From Nitrospirota bacterium (GTDB lineage Bacteria > Nitrospinota_A > UBA7883): a stretch of DNA of 64,000 bases. The notes beneath the pieces were generated by a model. The model had not been told where the DNA came from and did no database searches. It worked only from the letters and a program-made list of their open reading frames with translations. The stretch's first letter is position 1; each line of letters starts with the position of its first letter. The translations under genes were made by a program, and so were the position numbers. The DNA lies in the NCBI GenBank assembly GCA_024275315.1, contig JAJRZK010000001.1:1-64000 (forward strand), given 5' to 3'. Positions 25,481 to 36,345 of this stretch are shown piece by piece.

Positions 25481-27193
25481 CTACAGACCCAGTTCTTCTT
25501 TGATCATATCCATCAGCTCTCCCAGGAGTTTCGCCGAAAAATCGAACCTGATGCCGGCGGCTTCGAATAGCTCCCTTACATTACCACTCCCGCCAAGAGC
25601 CAAAGCGTCAAGATATTTTTCCATCGCCTTGTCCGCGTCACGCTGGTAATTACGGTAAATCTGCAAAGCTCCCAACTGCGCTATGGCGTATTCTATGTAA
25701 TAAAAAGGAACCTCGAATATATGAAGCTGCTTGTGCCACTGGGTTTGCTGAGCCTTAGGTGGCGCCTCGGACCAGTCAACCCCGTATCCAAACCGCCCGG
25801 ATAACTCAAGCCAGGCGCTGGCGCGGCTGGCGGGATCGTTTCCCGGGTTTGTATATATCCAGTGCTGGAACGCGTCCACCTGCGCCACCCACCCGAACAG
25901 GCCAACCACTCCTTTGAGATGATCCAAACGAGCCCGGTCGCGGTCCTGCTGACTTTTATAGAACGGCTCGAGCCTGCGCCCGCCCAATAGTTCCTGGGTC
26001 ATGGACGCGACTTCGGAAAACTCCATGGCGCAGTGGCGGTCCCATATTAGGGGTTGGGACCGGCTCTGGAGCGTATGAAAAGCGTGCCCCCCCTCGTGAA
26101 GGAGGGTGTTTACATCTCCATGAGATCCAACGGCGTTTGTGAATATGAAAGGTATGCGCGCCTCTTCTAGCGTGGCCTGATATCCGCCAGGGGCTTTGCC
26201 TTTTCTGCTGTCGAGATCCATGGAAAACCGGATCGACTCGAACCGCTCGCCAAGCCTCTTGTCCACAGACATGAAAACCTGAGCAACACCATCTACAAGC
26301 TCGTCGGCGCTGGTAAACGGTTTTAGTGGCGGGCGCCCCTTCTCGTCGCATTCCGTGTCCCAGGGGGCAAGCCTGGTCAGGTCCATTTCCTTTTTCCGGT
26401 TTTCAAAGATCAATCTTGCCAGGGGCAGGGCGGATTGCTCTATGGCTTCGTGGAACTGTAAACAGTCTTCGGGCGTATAGTCCCGCAGTTTGCTTTTAAA
26501 GCAATAGTCGCGGTAGTTATCGAGGTTAAGGTTTTCGGCGAAGGTGGCCCGGTGCGTGAGCATGGAATCGAACAGCTCCTCAACCCTGTCGGCGTCCTCC
26601 AGACGCCTGGACGTGGATTTAAGGAACGCTCTTTTCCGCAAATCCGGGTCCGGCTCCCGCAGGTACGCCGCCATCTGGGGCATTGTCTTTTCCTCACCAT
26701 CGAAAGTTACGGTCATGGCGCCCATGATCTGCTGGTACTTTTGCGACAGCTCGGAGAGCTTTACCCGGACAGGTATGTTTTTTGGCGTAAACAACTCTAT
26801 CGAAACCTGGATTTTGCGGTCCAGTTGGGTGTGTTTCCCCCGGGCGAGATCGGCCCTGAAAGGTGATTGCGAAAATCGTTGGTTCAACACGTTTTCACGC
26901 TCCGCCGATTTGGGCTCGAATTGGCGCACACAATAGAGAAACGCCTCTTTTTTGTCTTCGTCATCGGTGTGGCACGTCATGTCCGTATAGCGCCTGGTGA
27001 CAAATTCGTCGGCGACGCTTTTGAGCTCGGACCAGTCCGACAGCCATTTCTCCATATCCGCAGGTGACTCGATCGGCCTCGATTCGAGCTGGTCGTAATA
27101 GGGTTCTATATCATCCCAGCTTGTGATCCGCAGTTCTTTTGCCACGAACCGCCTGGGATATGGCTCAAGCCATGGAGCTTTGGACGAGGTCAT
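25481..27193 (-). CDS. M3-family oligoendopeptidase (PepF-like)
   Basis: The 570-residue metallopeptidase has the zinc motif HEGGH in LLHEGGHAFHTLQSR, with a following glutamate in MEFSEVAS as the third ligand. Overall length and the N-terminal helical lid match the M3B oligoendopeptidase F group, which degrades short peptides in the cytoplasm. I start at the ATG at 27193; the longer frame begins with a Lys/Arg-rich stretch that does not fit the family. It is followed by the BFD-like gene and is divergent from purH. Confidence 0.93.
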   Translation of the reverse strand: MTSSKAPWLEPYPRRFVAKELRITSWDDIEPYYDQLESRPIESPADMEKWLSDWSELKSVADEFVTRRYTDMTCHTDDEDKKEAFLYCVRQFEPKSAERENVLNQRFSQSPFRADLARGKHTQLDRKIQVSIELFTPKNIPVRVKLSELSQKYQQIMGAMTVTFDGEEKTMPQMAAYLREPDPDLRKRAFLKSTSRRLEDADRVEELFDSMLTHRATFAENLNLDNYRDYCFKSKLRDYTPEDCLQFHEAIEQSALPLARLIFENRKKEMDLTRLAPWDTECDEKGRPPLKPFTSADELVDGVAQVFMSVDKRLGERFESIRFSMDLDSRKGKAPGGYQATLEEARIPFIFTNAVGSHGDVNTLLHEGGHAFHTLQSRSQPLIWDRHCAMEFSEVASMTQELLGGRRLEPFYKSQQDRDRARLDHLKGVVGLFGWVAQVDAFQHWIYTNPGNDPASRASAWLELSGRFGYGVDWSEAPPKAQQTQWHKQLHIFEVPFYYIEYAIAQLGALQIYRNYQRDADKAMEKYLDALALGGSGNVRELFEAAGIRFDFSAKLLGELMDMIKEELGL

Positions 27194-27333
27194 GTGGTCA
27201 TTTCCCGGATTATTGTTGTGTGCCGCTCTAACCTCTTGACGCAAAGCGAGGCAACGAATACCATTCCTCAATCGCCAAGGCGTTTTAATATGCAAGCGAC
27301 AACTTTTTTAGCAAAGAAGGATTATAATAAAAT

Positions 27334-28881
27334 ATGTCTGTTATTAAAAGAGCGCTGATAAGCGTGTCCGACAAGACCGGCCTGATCGAGTTCGCACGCT
27401 CCTTACGCAAATGGGAAATCGAGATCCTGTCCACAGGCGGCACAGCCAGCGCGCTGAGGGAGGCGGGGCTGGAAGTTAGAGATGTCGGCGACTATACGGG
27501 ATTTCCGGAAATGATGGACGGCAGGGTGAAGACCCTGCACCCGAAAGTGCATGGCGCGATCCTCGGCAGACGCGATCTTGAAAGCCATATGGAGCAGATG
27601 CGCGAGAACGGCATCGAACCTGTCGATATGGTTGTCGTCAACCTGTATCCGTTCGAGGCGACCATAGCCAAGCCTGATGTTTCCCTGGAGGAGGCGATTG
27701 AGAATATAGATATCGGGGGTCCCGCCATGATAAGGTCCGCCGCGAAAAACTCGAGAGATGTGGCTGTGGTTGTCAGCCCGGAGGATTATTCCGGGATAAT
27801 AGCGCAGATGGAGGATAATGACGGCTCCCTGTCGCCCGGGACCAGGATGGAGCTGGCCACGAAAGCTTATGCCCATACGGCCTGGTATGACGGCCGGATA
27901 GCGCAATACCTGGCTGACCGCTCCGGGACCGGGGATAAGTTTCCAGAAAAAAAGATCATCCAGCTTCAGAAAAAGCTCCCCATGCGATACGGGGAGAACC
28001 CGCACCAGCAAGCGGCGTTCTATGCTATAGCCGGCTCCGGGCAAACCGGTGTGGCCGGGGTCAGGCAGTTTCATGGAAAGGAACTCTCCTTTAACAATAT
28101 TGTGGACATGGCCGCCGCCTACGAGCTGGCCTGCGAGTTTTCCGATCCGGCTTGCGCCATTATCAAGCATACAAACCCGTGCGGTGTGGCCAGGGACGAC
28201 TCCCTGGTCAGGGCCTTCGTTACGGCGCGGGATACGGACCCGGTGTCAGCTTTTGGCGGAGTGATAGCCATAAACAGGGAACTGGACGCCCCGGTGGCAA
28301 AAGAGATTTCACAGATGTTTGTGGAAGTTGTCATCGCCCCCGGTTTCGGCGAGGAGGCGGTGGAAATACTGACAGCCAAAAAAAACGTGCGTCTTGTTCA
28401 GGCCCCGTCGCCAACCAGCGATGGCGAAATGGTGATGAAATTCGTTCCCGGTGGTGTGCTGGTTCAGGATAGCGATTCGATCACCCATGACGAGGCCACA
28501 CTGAAAGTTGTCACCCGCCGCAATCCTACGGAAGAGGAGATGGAGGCGCTCAAGTTCGCCTGGACCGTCGCAAAGCATGTCAAGTCCAACGCCATAGTCT
28601 ATGCCGACGCCAACTCCACGATAGGTGTCGGAGCGGGCCAGATGAGCCGCGTGGACAGCGCCAGGGTCGCGGTGGAAAAAGCCCAAAGACCCGTGGAAGG
28701 TTCTGTCATGGCGTCGGACGCGTTTTTCCCGTTTCGCGACGGGATCGACGCCGCGGGGAAGGTCGGTGTCAGGGCTGTAATCCAGCCGGGCGGTTCCGTG
28801 CGTGACGAGGAAGTGATCGCCGCCGCCGACGAATACGATATGGCGATGGTTTTCACCGGCATTCGCCATTTCAGGCATTAG
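27334..28881 (+). CDS. purH: AICAR formyltransferase / IMP cyclohydrolase
   Basis: PurH carries out the last two steps to IMP. The 515-residue protein starts with the cyclohydrolase domain ([16 protein letters not shown], then [18 protein letters not shown]). The formyltransferase domain follows, with the catalytic lysine-histidine segment [10 protein letters not shown] and the C-terminal [13 protein letters not shown]. It recycles the AICAR released by HisF encoded upstream. It stands alone and converges on relA. Confidence 0.98.
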   Translation: MSVIKRALISVSDKTGLIEFARSLRKWEIEILSTGGTASALREAGLEVRDVGDYTGFPEMMDGRVKTLHPKVHGAILGRRDLESHMEQMRENGIEPVDMVVVNLYPFEATIAKPDVSLEEAIENIDIGGPAMIRSAAKNSRDVAVVVSPEDYSGIIAQMEDNDGSLSPGTRMELATKAYAHTAWYDGRIAQYLADRSGTGDKFPEKKIIQLQKKLPMRYGENPHQQAAFYAIAGSGQTGVAGVRQFHGKELSFNNIVDMAAAYELACEFSDPACAIIKHTNPCGVARDDSLVRAFVTARDTDPVSAFGGVIAINRELDAPVAKEISQMFVEVVIAPGFGEEAVEILTAKKNVRLVQAPSPTSDGEMVMKFVPGGVLVQDSDSITHDEATLKVVTRRNPTEEEMEALKFAWTVAKHVKSNAIVYADANSTIGVGAGQMSRVDSARVAVEKAQRPVEGSVMASDAFFPFRDGIDAAGKVGVRAVIQPGGSVRDEEVIAAADEYDMAMVFTGIRHFRH

Positions 28882-28907
28882 GGACGAACCCATGCGGTGG
28901 AAGCCGG

Positions 28908-28932
28908 GCCGGATTTATCGCTCCAATCCGGC
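28908..28932. terminator. Hairpin between purH and relA
   Basis: GCCGGATT (28908-28915) and AATCCGGC (28925-28932) form a perfect 8-base-pair stem with a 9-base loop. It lies between the stops of two convergent genes. A short T run (GGTTTT) follows 7 bases later on the plus strand. It may end purH transcription. Confidence 0.45.
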
Positions 28933-28943
28933 GATCGCGGTTT

Positions 28944-31148
28944 TCAGGCTTTTTTTGATACGTTGGCCGCTTTAAAAGCGAGCCTGTCCTTGATGCGCTC
29001 CACGCTGACCACGTCCGGAAGCTTCATGATGGAGTTCATCAACCCCTGAAGCTGTTTGAGATCGTAGACTTCCATGGTCAGGTAGATCGACCCGGTGTTA
29101 TCCTCGTTGGTCCTGACGGTCGCTTCGGTGATGTTGGACTCGAACTCTGCAATGGCCCCTGTGATGCGGGAGAGCATCCCGGGTTTGTCCCTGGACTTGA
29201 CCGCGATCATGACAAGGTGTTTCTCTTTTTCCTTTATATCCCATTCCACGTCCACGCTCCGGTCGGAATCCGCTCCGAGTCCAAGCGTGTTGGGGCAATC
29301 GGCGGAGTGGACCACAAGCCCCCTGCCTCTGGAGATAAAACCCCGGATATCATCGCCCGGCACAGGGTTGCAGCATTGCGCGAAACGGATGAGCATATCG
29401 TCCATTCCCTGGATACGCACCCCGTAGGATGGAGCGTTTTTGGCGGGCCTGCTTATGAACTTTTTGATGGCGCTGGCGATGGTGGTTTTCTTCTTGTAAG
29501 CAAGCTCCATTTCCCTGGGCGCAAGCTTCGCCAGGATATGCGATATTTTGAGCTTGCCCAGCCCCAGGGCCACAAAGAAACTGTCCAGGGACATGTAACC
29601 CGCCGCCTGTGCGTGAGGCAGGAGCTTGTTGTCGGCCATGGTCTGTTTTACATCCACGCCGAGTTTGGCCAACTCTTTTTCCAGGTATTCCCGTCCCAGG
29701 GCCAGCGCCCGTTTTTTCTCGGCCTGTCGCACAAAAGAACCGATCTTTGTTCTCGCTTTGGAGGTTTTGACGAACTTCAGCCAATCCCGGCTGGGATGCT
29801 GGTTCTGGCTGGACAGGACTTCCACGATATCGCCGTTTTTCAGCTCCTGTCGCAGCGAGGCGAGCTTCCCGTTGATCTTGGCGCCGACGCAATGGTCGCC
29901 CAGGTCTGTATGGATGGCGTAAGCGAAATCGATCGGTGTGGCGCCTCTTTGAAACGCTTTTACCTCCTGTTGCGGAGTGAACACGTATACTTCATCAGGG
30001 AACAGGTCTATTTTTACAAACTCTAGAAATTCGCGGGGATCCTTGACATCCTTCTGCCAGTCCAAAAGCCGCCTGAGCCAGACGATCTGTTCATCCCCCT
30101 TCCCTTCCTTGGATACCCCCTCCTTGTATCGCCAGTGCGCCGCGATCCCCTCCTCGTTGATAAGATGCATCGCCTGCGATCGTATCTGAAACTCCACCGG
30201 CTTGCCGTTGGGGCCGACAATAGTTGTATGGAGGCTCTGGTACATGTTCGCCTTGGGAAGCGCGATATAGTCATCCAGGTTGCCTGGTATCGGCTTGTAC
30301 ATGCTGTGAACCAGGCCCAGCACGGTGTAGCATTCCTGCTTGGAATTTGTAATTATGCGAACGCCCATCAAGTCGAACACCTCGTCAAAACCGATACCCT
30401 GGCGGCGCATCTTCGAGAAGATGGAGTAATAATGCTTGGGCCTTCCGTGCACCTCCACGTTCAGCCCCTCTTTTTTCAGGGTCTGGTCCACCTTTTCGAC
30501 TATCTCATTCAGGTATTTTTCCCTTTTGGCCTCCACCGCCTCGACCTGCTTTTTGATGTCATAATATTCTTTGGGCCAAAGGTATTTGAAAACGTTGTTC
30601 TCAAGCTCTGTTTTTATCCAGCCGATCCCAAGCCTGTTGGCGAGAGGGGCGTATATATCCAGGGTTTCTCTGGCGATGCTTTTTTGCTTTGCCGGCTTGA
30701 GATAATGCAAAGTGCGCATGTTATGGATCCGGTCGGCCAGTTTTATCAGAATAACGCGGATGTCCTTGCTCATGGCCAGGATCATTTTGCGAACGTTTTC
30801 CGCTTGTTGCTCCTCTTTGCTGGAAAACTTCAACAAGGATATCTTGGTCACACCACCGACAAGGTGGCTCGCCTCCTCGCCGAAAAGATCCGTTATATCT
30901 TCAATGGTGGTGTCCCCGTCTTCAACAGTGTCGTGGAGCAGGCCGACAGATATAGAGATGTATCCAAGCTTCATCTGGGTGAGAATATGCGCGACTTCCA
31001 GCGGGTGGCTCAGGTACGGCTCTCCGGAGACCCTTTTTTGGCCCTTGTGGCAACGGGCGGCGAAGGCGTACGCTTTCCATACCATGTCGAAATCCGCGTC
31101 AGGCATGTACTTGCGCAATTCTTCTATAATAAATTCCGGCCTAATCAT
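28944..31148 (-). CDS. relA: (p)ppGpp synthetase/hydrolase, RelA/SpoT family
   Basis: The 734-residue protein makes and degrades the stringent-response alarmone. The N-terminal HD hydrolase domain has RCHKGQKRVSGEPYLSHP and the HDTVED motif, so hydrolysis should be active. The synthetase domain shows KMRRQGIGFDEVFDLMGVR and the PKANMYQSLHTT segment. A TGS domain (VYVFTPQQEVKAFQRGATPI) and a C-terminal ACT domain follow. It therefore looks bifunctional. I prefer the ATG at 31148, with AGGTG 6 bases upstream, over the GTG two codons earlier. Confidence 0.96.
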   Translation of the reverse strand: MIRPEFIIEELRKYMPDADFDMVWKAYAFAARCHKGQKRVSGEPYLSHPLEVAHILTQMKLGYISISVGLLHDTVEDGDTTIEDITDLFGEEASHLVGGVTKISLLKFSSKEEQQAENVRKMILAMSKDIRVILIKLADRIHNMRTLHYLKPAKQKSIARETLDIYAPLANRLGIGWIKTELENNVFKYLWPKEYYDIKKQVEAVEAKREKYLNEIVEKVDQTLKKEGLNVEVHGRPKHYYSIFSKMRRQGIGFDEVFDLMGVRIITNSKQECYTVLGLVHSMYKPIPGNLDDYIALPKANMYQSLHTTIVGPNGKPVEFQIRSQAMHLINEEGIAAHWRYKEGVSKEGKGDEQIVWLRRLLDWQKDVKDPREFLEFVKIDLFPDEVYVFTPQQEVKAFQRGATPIDFAYAIHTDLGDHCVGAKINGKLASLRQELKNGDIVEVLSSQNQHPSRDWLKFVKTSKARTKIGSFVRQAEKKRALALGREYLEKELAKLGVDVKQTMADNKLLPHAQAAGYMSLDSFFVALGLGKLKISHILAKLAPREMELAYKKKTTIASAIKKFISRPAKNAPSYGVRIQGMDDMLIRFAQCCNPVPGDDIRGFISRGRGLVVHSADCPNTLGLGADSDRSVDVEWDIKEKEKHLVMIAVKSRDKPGMLSRITGAIAEFESNITEATVRTNEDNTGSIYLTMEVYDLKQLQGLMNSIMKLPDVVSVERIKDRLAFKAANVSKKA

Positions 31149-31275
31149 GATCACCTAAGCGCTTCACCTATAATTACTTGATTATTCTAACATGGTATAG
31201 AGTGGTATAGAACATCTCCGCTTTCATAAGTGGATGAAATAACGCACTTGCCGGCCGGACAATTAATTATTCGGC

Positions 31276-31305
31276 TTGAGCAGGATGAATGGTTTTATGT
31301 AGAAT
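31276..31305 (+). promoter_or_regulatory. Sigma-70 promoter of tRNA-Gln
   Basis: TTGAGC (31276-31281), 18 bases, then TAGAAT (31300-31305). The -10 box ends 23 bases before the tRNA 5' end, the same geometry as at tRNA-Val. Confidence 0.6.
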
Positions 31306-31328
31306 GTATCCAGCCGTCGAATGACTGC

Positions 31329-31402
31329 TGGCCCCTCGTCTAACGGTAGGACAGTAGATTCTGGATCTATATGTCGAGGTTCGATTCCTCGGGGGCCAGC
31401 CA
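31329..31402 (+). tRNA. tRNA-Gln (anticodon CTG)
   Basis: TGGCCCC pairs with GGGGCCA as the acceptor arm. The anticodon loop TTCTGGA on stem GTAGA/TCTAT gives anticodon CTG, reading CAG. The T arm has GAGGTTCGATTCCTC. The CCA end is encoded (31400-31402). It fits with GatCAB-type amidation if Glu is first loaded on this tRNA. Confidence 0.96.
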
Positions 31403-31521
31403 TTGCTATCGATGTCACCTTTTTTATCCATACGGTTAACACCTATGCTTACACGCAATCCGCGCATGACGCTCACGCCGCACATGACGTTCATGTATGA
31501 AAGCTCGGGAGAAAAAGCGCC

Positions 31522-32379
31522 GTGATTAAACCCGCGTGGCTGAGAAAATCCGCCGTAAAGTTTTCCGACACGCTTGGCGTACGGGGGGTGATCCGGGGCG
31601 CCAGCCTGAACACGGTGTGCAAATCCGCCCGCTGTCCCAACATGGGAGAGTGTTACGCCGGCGGGGTGGCGACATTTATGATCCTGGGGGACAGATGCTC
31701 CAGGAATTGCGGTTTTTGCAACGTGCCCCAAGGTCCCGACAAACATTATGTCGACCCGCTGGAACCGGCGAACGTGGCCAAGGCGGCTGTGGAACTGGGG
31801 TTGAAACATATCGTCATCACATCGGTCACCCGCGATGACCTGCCGGACGGTGGCGCGGACCACTTCTCCAGAACGATTGGAAAATGCAGAGAGCTTTGCA
31901 AATCCGCGACGATGGAGGTGTTGATCCCCGATTTCTCCGGCAGGGAAAGGTCGATCGACACGGTGATAAAAGCCGGGCCGGACGTGTTCAACCACAATAT
32001 CGAAACCGTACCGGAGTTGTACGCGAAAGTCCGCCCTTCGGCCGATTATGCCAGATCCTTAAGGTTGCTGGAGAAAGCCGGGCGGAGCGGAGAGCCGATG
32101 GTTGTAAAAAGCGGATTGATGCTCGGCCTGGGGGAGACTATGGACCAGGTCAGGCGGGTCATGATTGATCTTAAAGACGCGGGATGCGATGTGCTTACCA
32201 TCGGTCAATATCTTCAGCCCTCCCGCAACAACCTGCCGGTTGTCGAATATGTGAAGCCGGAGATTTTTAATGAACTGGCCGAGGCTGGAGAAGCCCTGGG
32301 CATAAGAAAAGTCTTCGCCGGCCCATTCATCCGTTCGTCATATCACGCCGCCCAGGTGTTTCGATCGGCGAGGGTATAG
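31522..32379 (+). CDS. lipA: Lipoyl synthase
   Basis: LipA inserts two sulphurs into octanoyl groups on lipoyl-domain proteins. The 285-residue radical SAM enzyme has the auxiliary cluster cysteines ([12 protein letters not shown]) and the SAM cluster CSRNCGFC, in family order, and ends with the usual RSSYHAAQ segment containing the serine ligand. It starts at GTG with GGAGA upstream. lipB is not in the window. Confidence 0.97.
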   Translation: MIKPAWLRKSAVKFSDTLGVRGVIRGASLNTVCKSARCPNMGECYAGGVATFMILGDRCSRNCGFCNVPQGPDKHYVDPLEPANVAKAAVELGLKHIVITSVTRDDLPDGGADHFSRTIGKCRELCKSATMEVLIPDFSGRERSIDTVIKAGPDVFNHNIETVPELYAKVRPSADYARSLRLLEKAGRSGEPMVVKSGLMLGLGETMDQVRRVMIDLKDAGCDVLTIGQYLQPSRNNLPVVEYVKPEIFNELAEAGEALGIRKVFAGPFIRSSYHAAQVFRSARV

Positions 32380-32399
32380 CCGCCGATCCTTTCTGTTTT
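32363..32399 (+). terminator. Terminator at the lipA stop codon
   Basis: GATCGGCG (32363-32370) and CGCCGATC (32381-32388) pair perfectly; the 10-base loop contains the lipA stop. A pyrimidine-rich tail with T clusters (CTTTCTGTTTT) follows. Confidence 0.55.
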
Positions 32400-32497
32400 C
32401 TCCTTCCGCAAAGGTATGTCATTGCAAACGTCTTGAAAAACCAATTAAAATACAAAATTATCCTGAATATCAAGCAGGTTGGATTAAATCTACCACA

Positions 32498-33688
32498 ATG
32501 AACAAGCTGAAACAAAAACGCAAGTTTTCGCGCATAGAAAGGCTTCCTCCATACGTTCTGGCGGAGGTGACAAACCTGAAGATCAACGCCAGGCGGGCGG
32601 GGGACGATATCATCGATTTTGGCATGGGCAACCCGGACCTGCCGACACCGGAACATATAGTCGAAAAACTTGTCGAAGCGGCCCGAAAACCGCATAACCA
32701 CAGGTATTCCGCCAGTAGAGGGATAACAAAGCTGCGTCTTGCCATTTGCAACTGGTACAAACGCAAGTTCGATGTTGATATCGACTACGAGAACGAAGCC
32801 ATCGTCACAATAGGATCAAAAGAAGGCATAAGCCACCTGATGCTGGCCATAACCAGCCCCGGTGATTCGGTGCTGGTACCGTCTCCGACATACCCGATAC
32901 ATACATACGCGGCGGTGATCGCAAATGGTGATGTGATAAACGTGCCGCTAGCCAACGACGCCGATTTTTTTGAAAACCTGAAGCAGGCGTTCAAAAGGAC
33001 ATGGCCCCATCCAAAAGCGATGATGCTTAATTTCCCGCATAACCCGACAGCGATTTGCGCGGATTTGGATTTTTTCGAAAAGGTTATCGAGTTCGCCAAA
33101 GAACACGACATCATGGTGATTCACGATCTGGCCTATTCCGAGCTTGTTTTCGACGGCTACAAGGCTCCCTCCATACTCCAGGTACCTGGCGCGATGGATG
33201 TGGCGGTGGAAGTGTCCACTCTGTCAAAATCGTACAACATGCCAGGTTGGCGGGTCGGTTTTTGCGTTGGAAACCACGAGATGGTTTACGCTCTGCAACG
33301 TATCAAGGGCTATCTCGACTATGGCATGTTCCAGCCCATACAGATCGCCAGCATTATTGCGCTTAACGGTCCGCAGGAATGCGTTGAGGAGACGCGCAGG
33401 GTTTACGAGTCACGCCGCAACACTCTTGTCGATGGGCTTAACAGGATCGGCTGGAGCGTGGAAAAACCGAAGGCGACCATGTTCGTGTGGGCGGAAATAC
33501 CGGACATGTACAAGGAAATGGGGTCCGTCGAGTTTTCCAAAAAGCTCCTTGCCGAGGCGAAGGTGGCGGTGTCTCCAGGGTTGGGTTTTGGCGACGGTGG
33601 AGACAGTCACGTCCGGTTTTCCCTGGTGGAAAACGAGCACAGGACAAGACAGGCGGTGCGGGGGATCAGGGAGGCTCTGAAACTTTAA
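32498..33688 (+). CDS. alaC: Alanine-type aminotransferase (class I/II)
   Basis: The 396-residue PLP enzyme has the fold-type I lysine in [16 protein letters not shown] and the substrate-binding arginine near the C-terminus ([10 protein letters not shown]). NFPHNPT and [13 protein letters not shown] match the AlaC group, glutamate-pyruvate transaminases. It lies directly before hom-apgM-lysC, and this pairing with homoserine dehydrogenase is common in deltaproteobacteria-like genomes. It could also act on other 2-oxo acids. Confidence is high for the family, moderate for the exact substrate. Confidence 0.9.
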   Translation: MNKLKQKRKFSRIERLPPYVLAEVTNLKINARRAGDDIIDFGMGNPDLPTPEHIVEKLVEAARKPHNHRYSASRGITKLRLAICNWYKRKFDVDIDYENEAIVTIGSKEGISHLMLAITSPGDSVLVPSPTYPIHTYAAVIANGDVINVPLANDADFFENLKQAFKRTWPHPKAMMLNFPHNPTAICADLDFFEKVIEFAKEHDIMVIHDLAYSELVFDGYKAPSILQVPGAMDVAVEVSTLSKSYNMPGWRVGFCVGNHEMVYALQRIKGYLDYGMFQPIQIASIIALNGPQECVEETRRVYESRRNTLVDGLNRIGWSVEKPKATMFVWAEIPDMYKEMGSVEFSKKLLAEAKVAVSPGLGFGDGGDSHVRFSLVENEHRTRQAVRGIREALKL

Positions 33689-33781
33689 ACAAATGATAAG
33701 CGACGGAATCAGGCGATACAGAACACGCCTGCCACGGTTTCGACACGATATTAAACGGGATATTCAGCTTTACGTATAACA

Positions 33782-35089
33782 ATGGACTCAATAAAAATAG
33801 GTATGATCGGATTCGGCACAGTGGGAGCCGGTGTTGTGAATCTGCTCCAGGATCGGGGGGACAGCCTCGCCGAGAGGGTCGGGGTGAAACTGGAGTTGGT
33901 CCGGGTCTCGGTGCGGGATATCAACGCGAAGCGTGACGCCAGGGTGGACCCGCTTATGCTGACCACAGACCCCTATGAAATAGCCAACTCCGACAATGTC
34001 GATATAGTCATAGAAGTTATGGGCGGGGAAGAACCGGCGATCGGGCTTGCCCTGCAATCATTGAAAAACGGAAAACACCTCGTCACTGCCAACAAGCTTT
34101 TGCTGGCGATGCGTGGTGAGCAGGTCTACCAAGCTGCGGAAGACGCTGGCGTGGAGCTGGGGTTTGAAGGCGCCGTGGCGGGGGCCATTCCCATAATCCG
34201 ATCGATCAAAAACGCCTTTGCCGCCGACCGGATCAGCCAGGTACAGGGAATAGTCAACGGCACCGGCAACTATATCCTTTCCAGAATGACCGATGAGGGG
34301 AAGGCTTTCGACGAGATTCTAAAGGACGCCCAGGCTTTGGGGTATGCCGAGGCGGACCCGACATTCGATGTGGAGGGCATTGATTCGGCCCACAAGATAG
34401 CGATCCTGGGGTCGCTCGGGTTTGAAACGCCGATAGATTTCGGTGATGTCTATACAGAGGGAATCAGCGCGATAACGCCGGAAGACATAGACATGGCCCG
34501 TGAATTCGGCTATCGAATAAAGCTTCTGGCCATCGCCAAAAGAAACACGGATTCCATAGACGTAAGGGTTCATCCCGCGATGATACCCGCGGATAATCTG
34601 ATCGCCAACGTAAACGGAGCGTTAAACTCGGTTGAGGTCGTCTGCGACGTCTCGGGAACCAGTATGCTGGTGGGGCCTGGCGCGGGCTCCGGGCCGACGG
34701 CGTCCGCTGTCATGGGGGACGTTGTGGATATTTCCAGAAAAATTATCAATGGCGCCGCCGGGAAAACTCCGCCTTTGAGCGTGCCCTGCAAATCGCGGAC
34801 AAAGATCCCGGTGCGGCCCATGGATGAGGTCATGTCGGAGTACTATCTGCGGTTTACGGTTCCGGACAGGACTGGCGTGTTGTCCATGATAGCCTCGGCC
34901 CTTGGTCGGCACAAGATATCAATCTCTTCTATGATACAGCGCGGCAGAATGGAGAACGAGCCTGTCAGCGTTGTGTTGACGACACATATGGCCAAAGAGG
35001 CGAATCTCAAAAAAGCGCTGGGCGAGATAGATGATATGAACGTGTGCGCGGCGGAGACGATGGCCATACGGATGGTGGGCGCAGGTTGA
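33782..35089 (+). CDS. hom: Homoserine dehydrogenase
   Basis: This 435-residue enzyme reduces aspartate semialdehyde to homoserine, on the way to threonine and methionine. The N-terminus has the nucleotide-binding GFGTVGAGVV. The catalytic segment has VNGTGNYILSRM and GYAEADPTFDVEGIDSAHK with the active-site residues. A C-terminal ACT domain (VPDRTGVLSMIASALG) suggests feedback control by threonine. It heads the group hom-apgM-lysC-cimA. Confidence 0.97.
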   Translation: MDSIKIGMIGFGTVGAGVVNLLQDRGDSLAERVGVKLELVRVSVRDINAKRDARVDPLMLTTDPYEIANSDNVDIVIEVMGGEEPAIGLALQSLKNGKHLVTANKLLLAMRGEQVYQAAEDAGVELGFEGAVAGAIPIIRSIKNAFAADRISQVQGIVNGTGNYILSRMTDEGKAFDEILKDAQALGYAEADPTFDVEGIDSAHKIAILGSLGFETPIDFGDVYTEGISAITPEDIDMAREFGYRIKLLAIAKRNTDSIDVRVHPAMIPADNLIANVNGALNSVEVVCDVSGTSMLVGPGAGSGPTASAVMGDVVDISRKIINGAAGKTPPLSVPCKSRTKIPVRPMDEVMSEYYLRFTVPDRTGVLSMIASALGRHKISISSMIQRGRMENEPVSVVLTTHMAKEANLKKALGEIDDMNVCAAETMAIRMVGAG

Positions 35090-35127
35090 AAAGAGGGTCC
35101 GGAGCTTGATTGATATGCGAGGTTGTC

Positions 35128-36339
35128 ATGCGGAAAAATAAATATGTGATACTGCTCGGCGACGGAATGCCCGACAGGCCCCTGGATGAGCGTGGCGGGA
35201 AAACCCCGCTTATGCTGGCAAAAACGCCGAACCTGGACGCGCTCGCCAGGGAGGGATCGGCAGGTTTCGTGTACACCACCCCGGCGGGTTTCGAGCCCGG
35301 GTCTGACGTTACCAACATGGGAATACTTGGCTATGATCCGGTCCTCTATTACACGGGCCGGGCTCCTTTGGAAGCGGCGGCCATGGGAATAAAGCTGGGG
35401 CCGGACGACGTGGCGTACCGTTGCAACCTGGTCAGCCTGCGCGCCGTGGCGGATGGCGTGGTCATGGATGATTTTTCCGCGGGTCATATAGAGACGGAAG
35501 ATGCGGCGGAACTGATTAATGATATGAACTCGCAACTGGGAGGAGACGATTTCTCGTTTTATCCCGGGGTGTCGTATCGTCACTTGATGGTATGGAAAGG
35601 TGGCCCCGCGGGAGCGAAACTGACCCCTCCGCATGACATATCGGACCAGAATATACGGGACTATATGCCCGAGGGAGCCGGGTCGGATTTTTTGACCCGA
35701 TTGATGGGCGAGACGCAGATATTCCTGAAGCATCACAAGGTCAACTCTCGCCGGAGAGCCATGGGGAAAAAAGAGGCGAACAGCGTATGGTTCTGGGGTC
35801 AGGGACGGGCTCCCTCCATGCCCCCGTTAAAAGAGCTTCGCGGTCTTGACGGCGCCATGATCAGCGCGGTTGATCTTATGCGCGGCATAGCGGTCAACGC
35901 CGGGATGAATGTCATAGACGTTCCGGGCGCGACGGGCTGGATCGACACCAACTATGAGGGGAAGGCCGCCGCGTGCCTCGACGCTCTTGAAAAAGTCGAT
36001 CTTGTATATCTGCACGTGGAGTCGCCCGACGAGTCGGGACACTCGGGCTCGCTGGATCACAAAATACAGTCGATAACCGATTTCGACGCTAAAGTTGTCG
36101 GGCCTGTCGTGGAGGGATTGAAGCCGGTGGGCGATTTCAGGATAATCGCCCTGTCGGACCATCCCACGCCATTGGAAATTAAAACCCACAGCACGGACCC
36201 CGTGCCTTTTGCGATATATCCCGCTTTTGAGGCTGCGGGGGCGGACAGGTTCGACGAGCGAATAGTGAAAAACTCCAGCCTGGAGTTCGGCTCCGCCGTG
36301 GAGCTTTTTGAATATTTCATTGAAGGCGGGCCCGGATAG
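35128..36339 (+). CDS. apgM: Cofactor-independent phosphoglycerate mutase, ApgM type
   Basis: The 403-residue protein belongs to the alkaline-phosphatase superfamily. It has metal sites in LLGDGMPDRPLDE near the start, VTNMGILGYDP with the active serine/threonine region, HVESPDESGHSG and LSDHPTPLEIKTH. It interconverts 2- and 3-phosphoglycerate. In many genomes a homologue sits between hom and lysC and has been discussed as a possible homoserine kinase substitute; I see no thrB here. The start is the ATG at 35128 with GAGG 6 bases upstream. Confidence 0.93.
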   Translation: MRKNKYVILLGDGMPDRPLDERGGKTPLMLAKTPNLDALAREGSAGFVYTTPAGFEPGSDVTNMGILGYDPVLYYTGRAPLEAAAMGIKLGPDDVAYRCNLVSLRAVADGVVMDDFSAGHIETEDAAELINDMNSQLGGDDFSFYPGVSYRHLMVWKGGPAGAKLTPPHDISDQNIRDYMPEGAGSDFLTRLMGETQIFLKHHKVNSRRRAMGKKEANSVWFWGQGRAPSMPPLKELRGLDGAMISAVDLMRGIAVNAGMNVIDVPGATGWIDTNYEGKAAACLDALEKVDLVYLHVESPDESGHSGSLDHKIQSITDFDAKVVGPVVEGLKPVGDFRIIALSDHPTPLEIKTHSTDPVPFAIYPAFEAAGADRFDERIVKNSSLEFGSAVELFEYFIEGGPG

Positions 36340-36345
36340 GTCGTC

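Noticed and set aside
30135-31181. 348-codon open frame antisense to relA
   Set aside because: It overlaps the conserved HD and synthetase domains of RelA/SpoT and has no family features.
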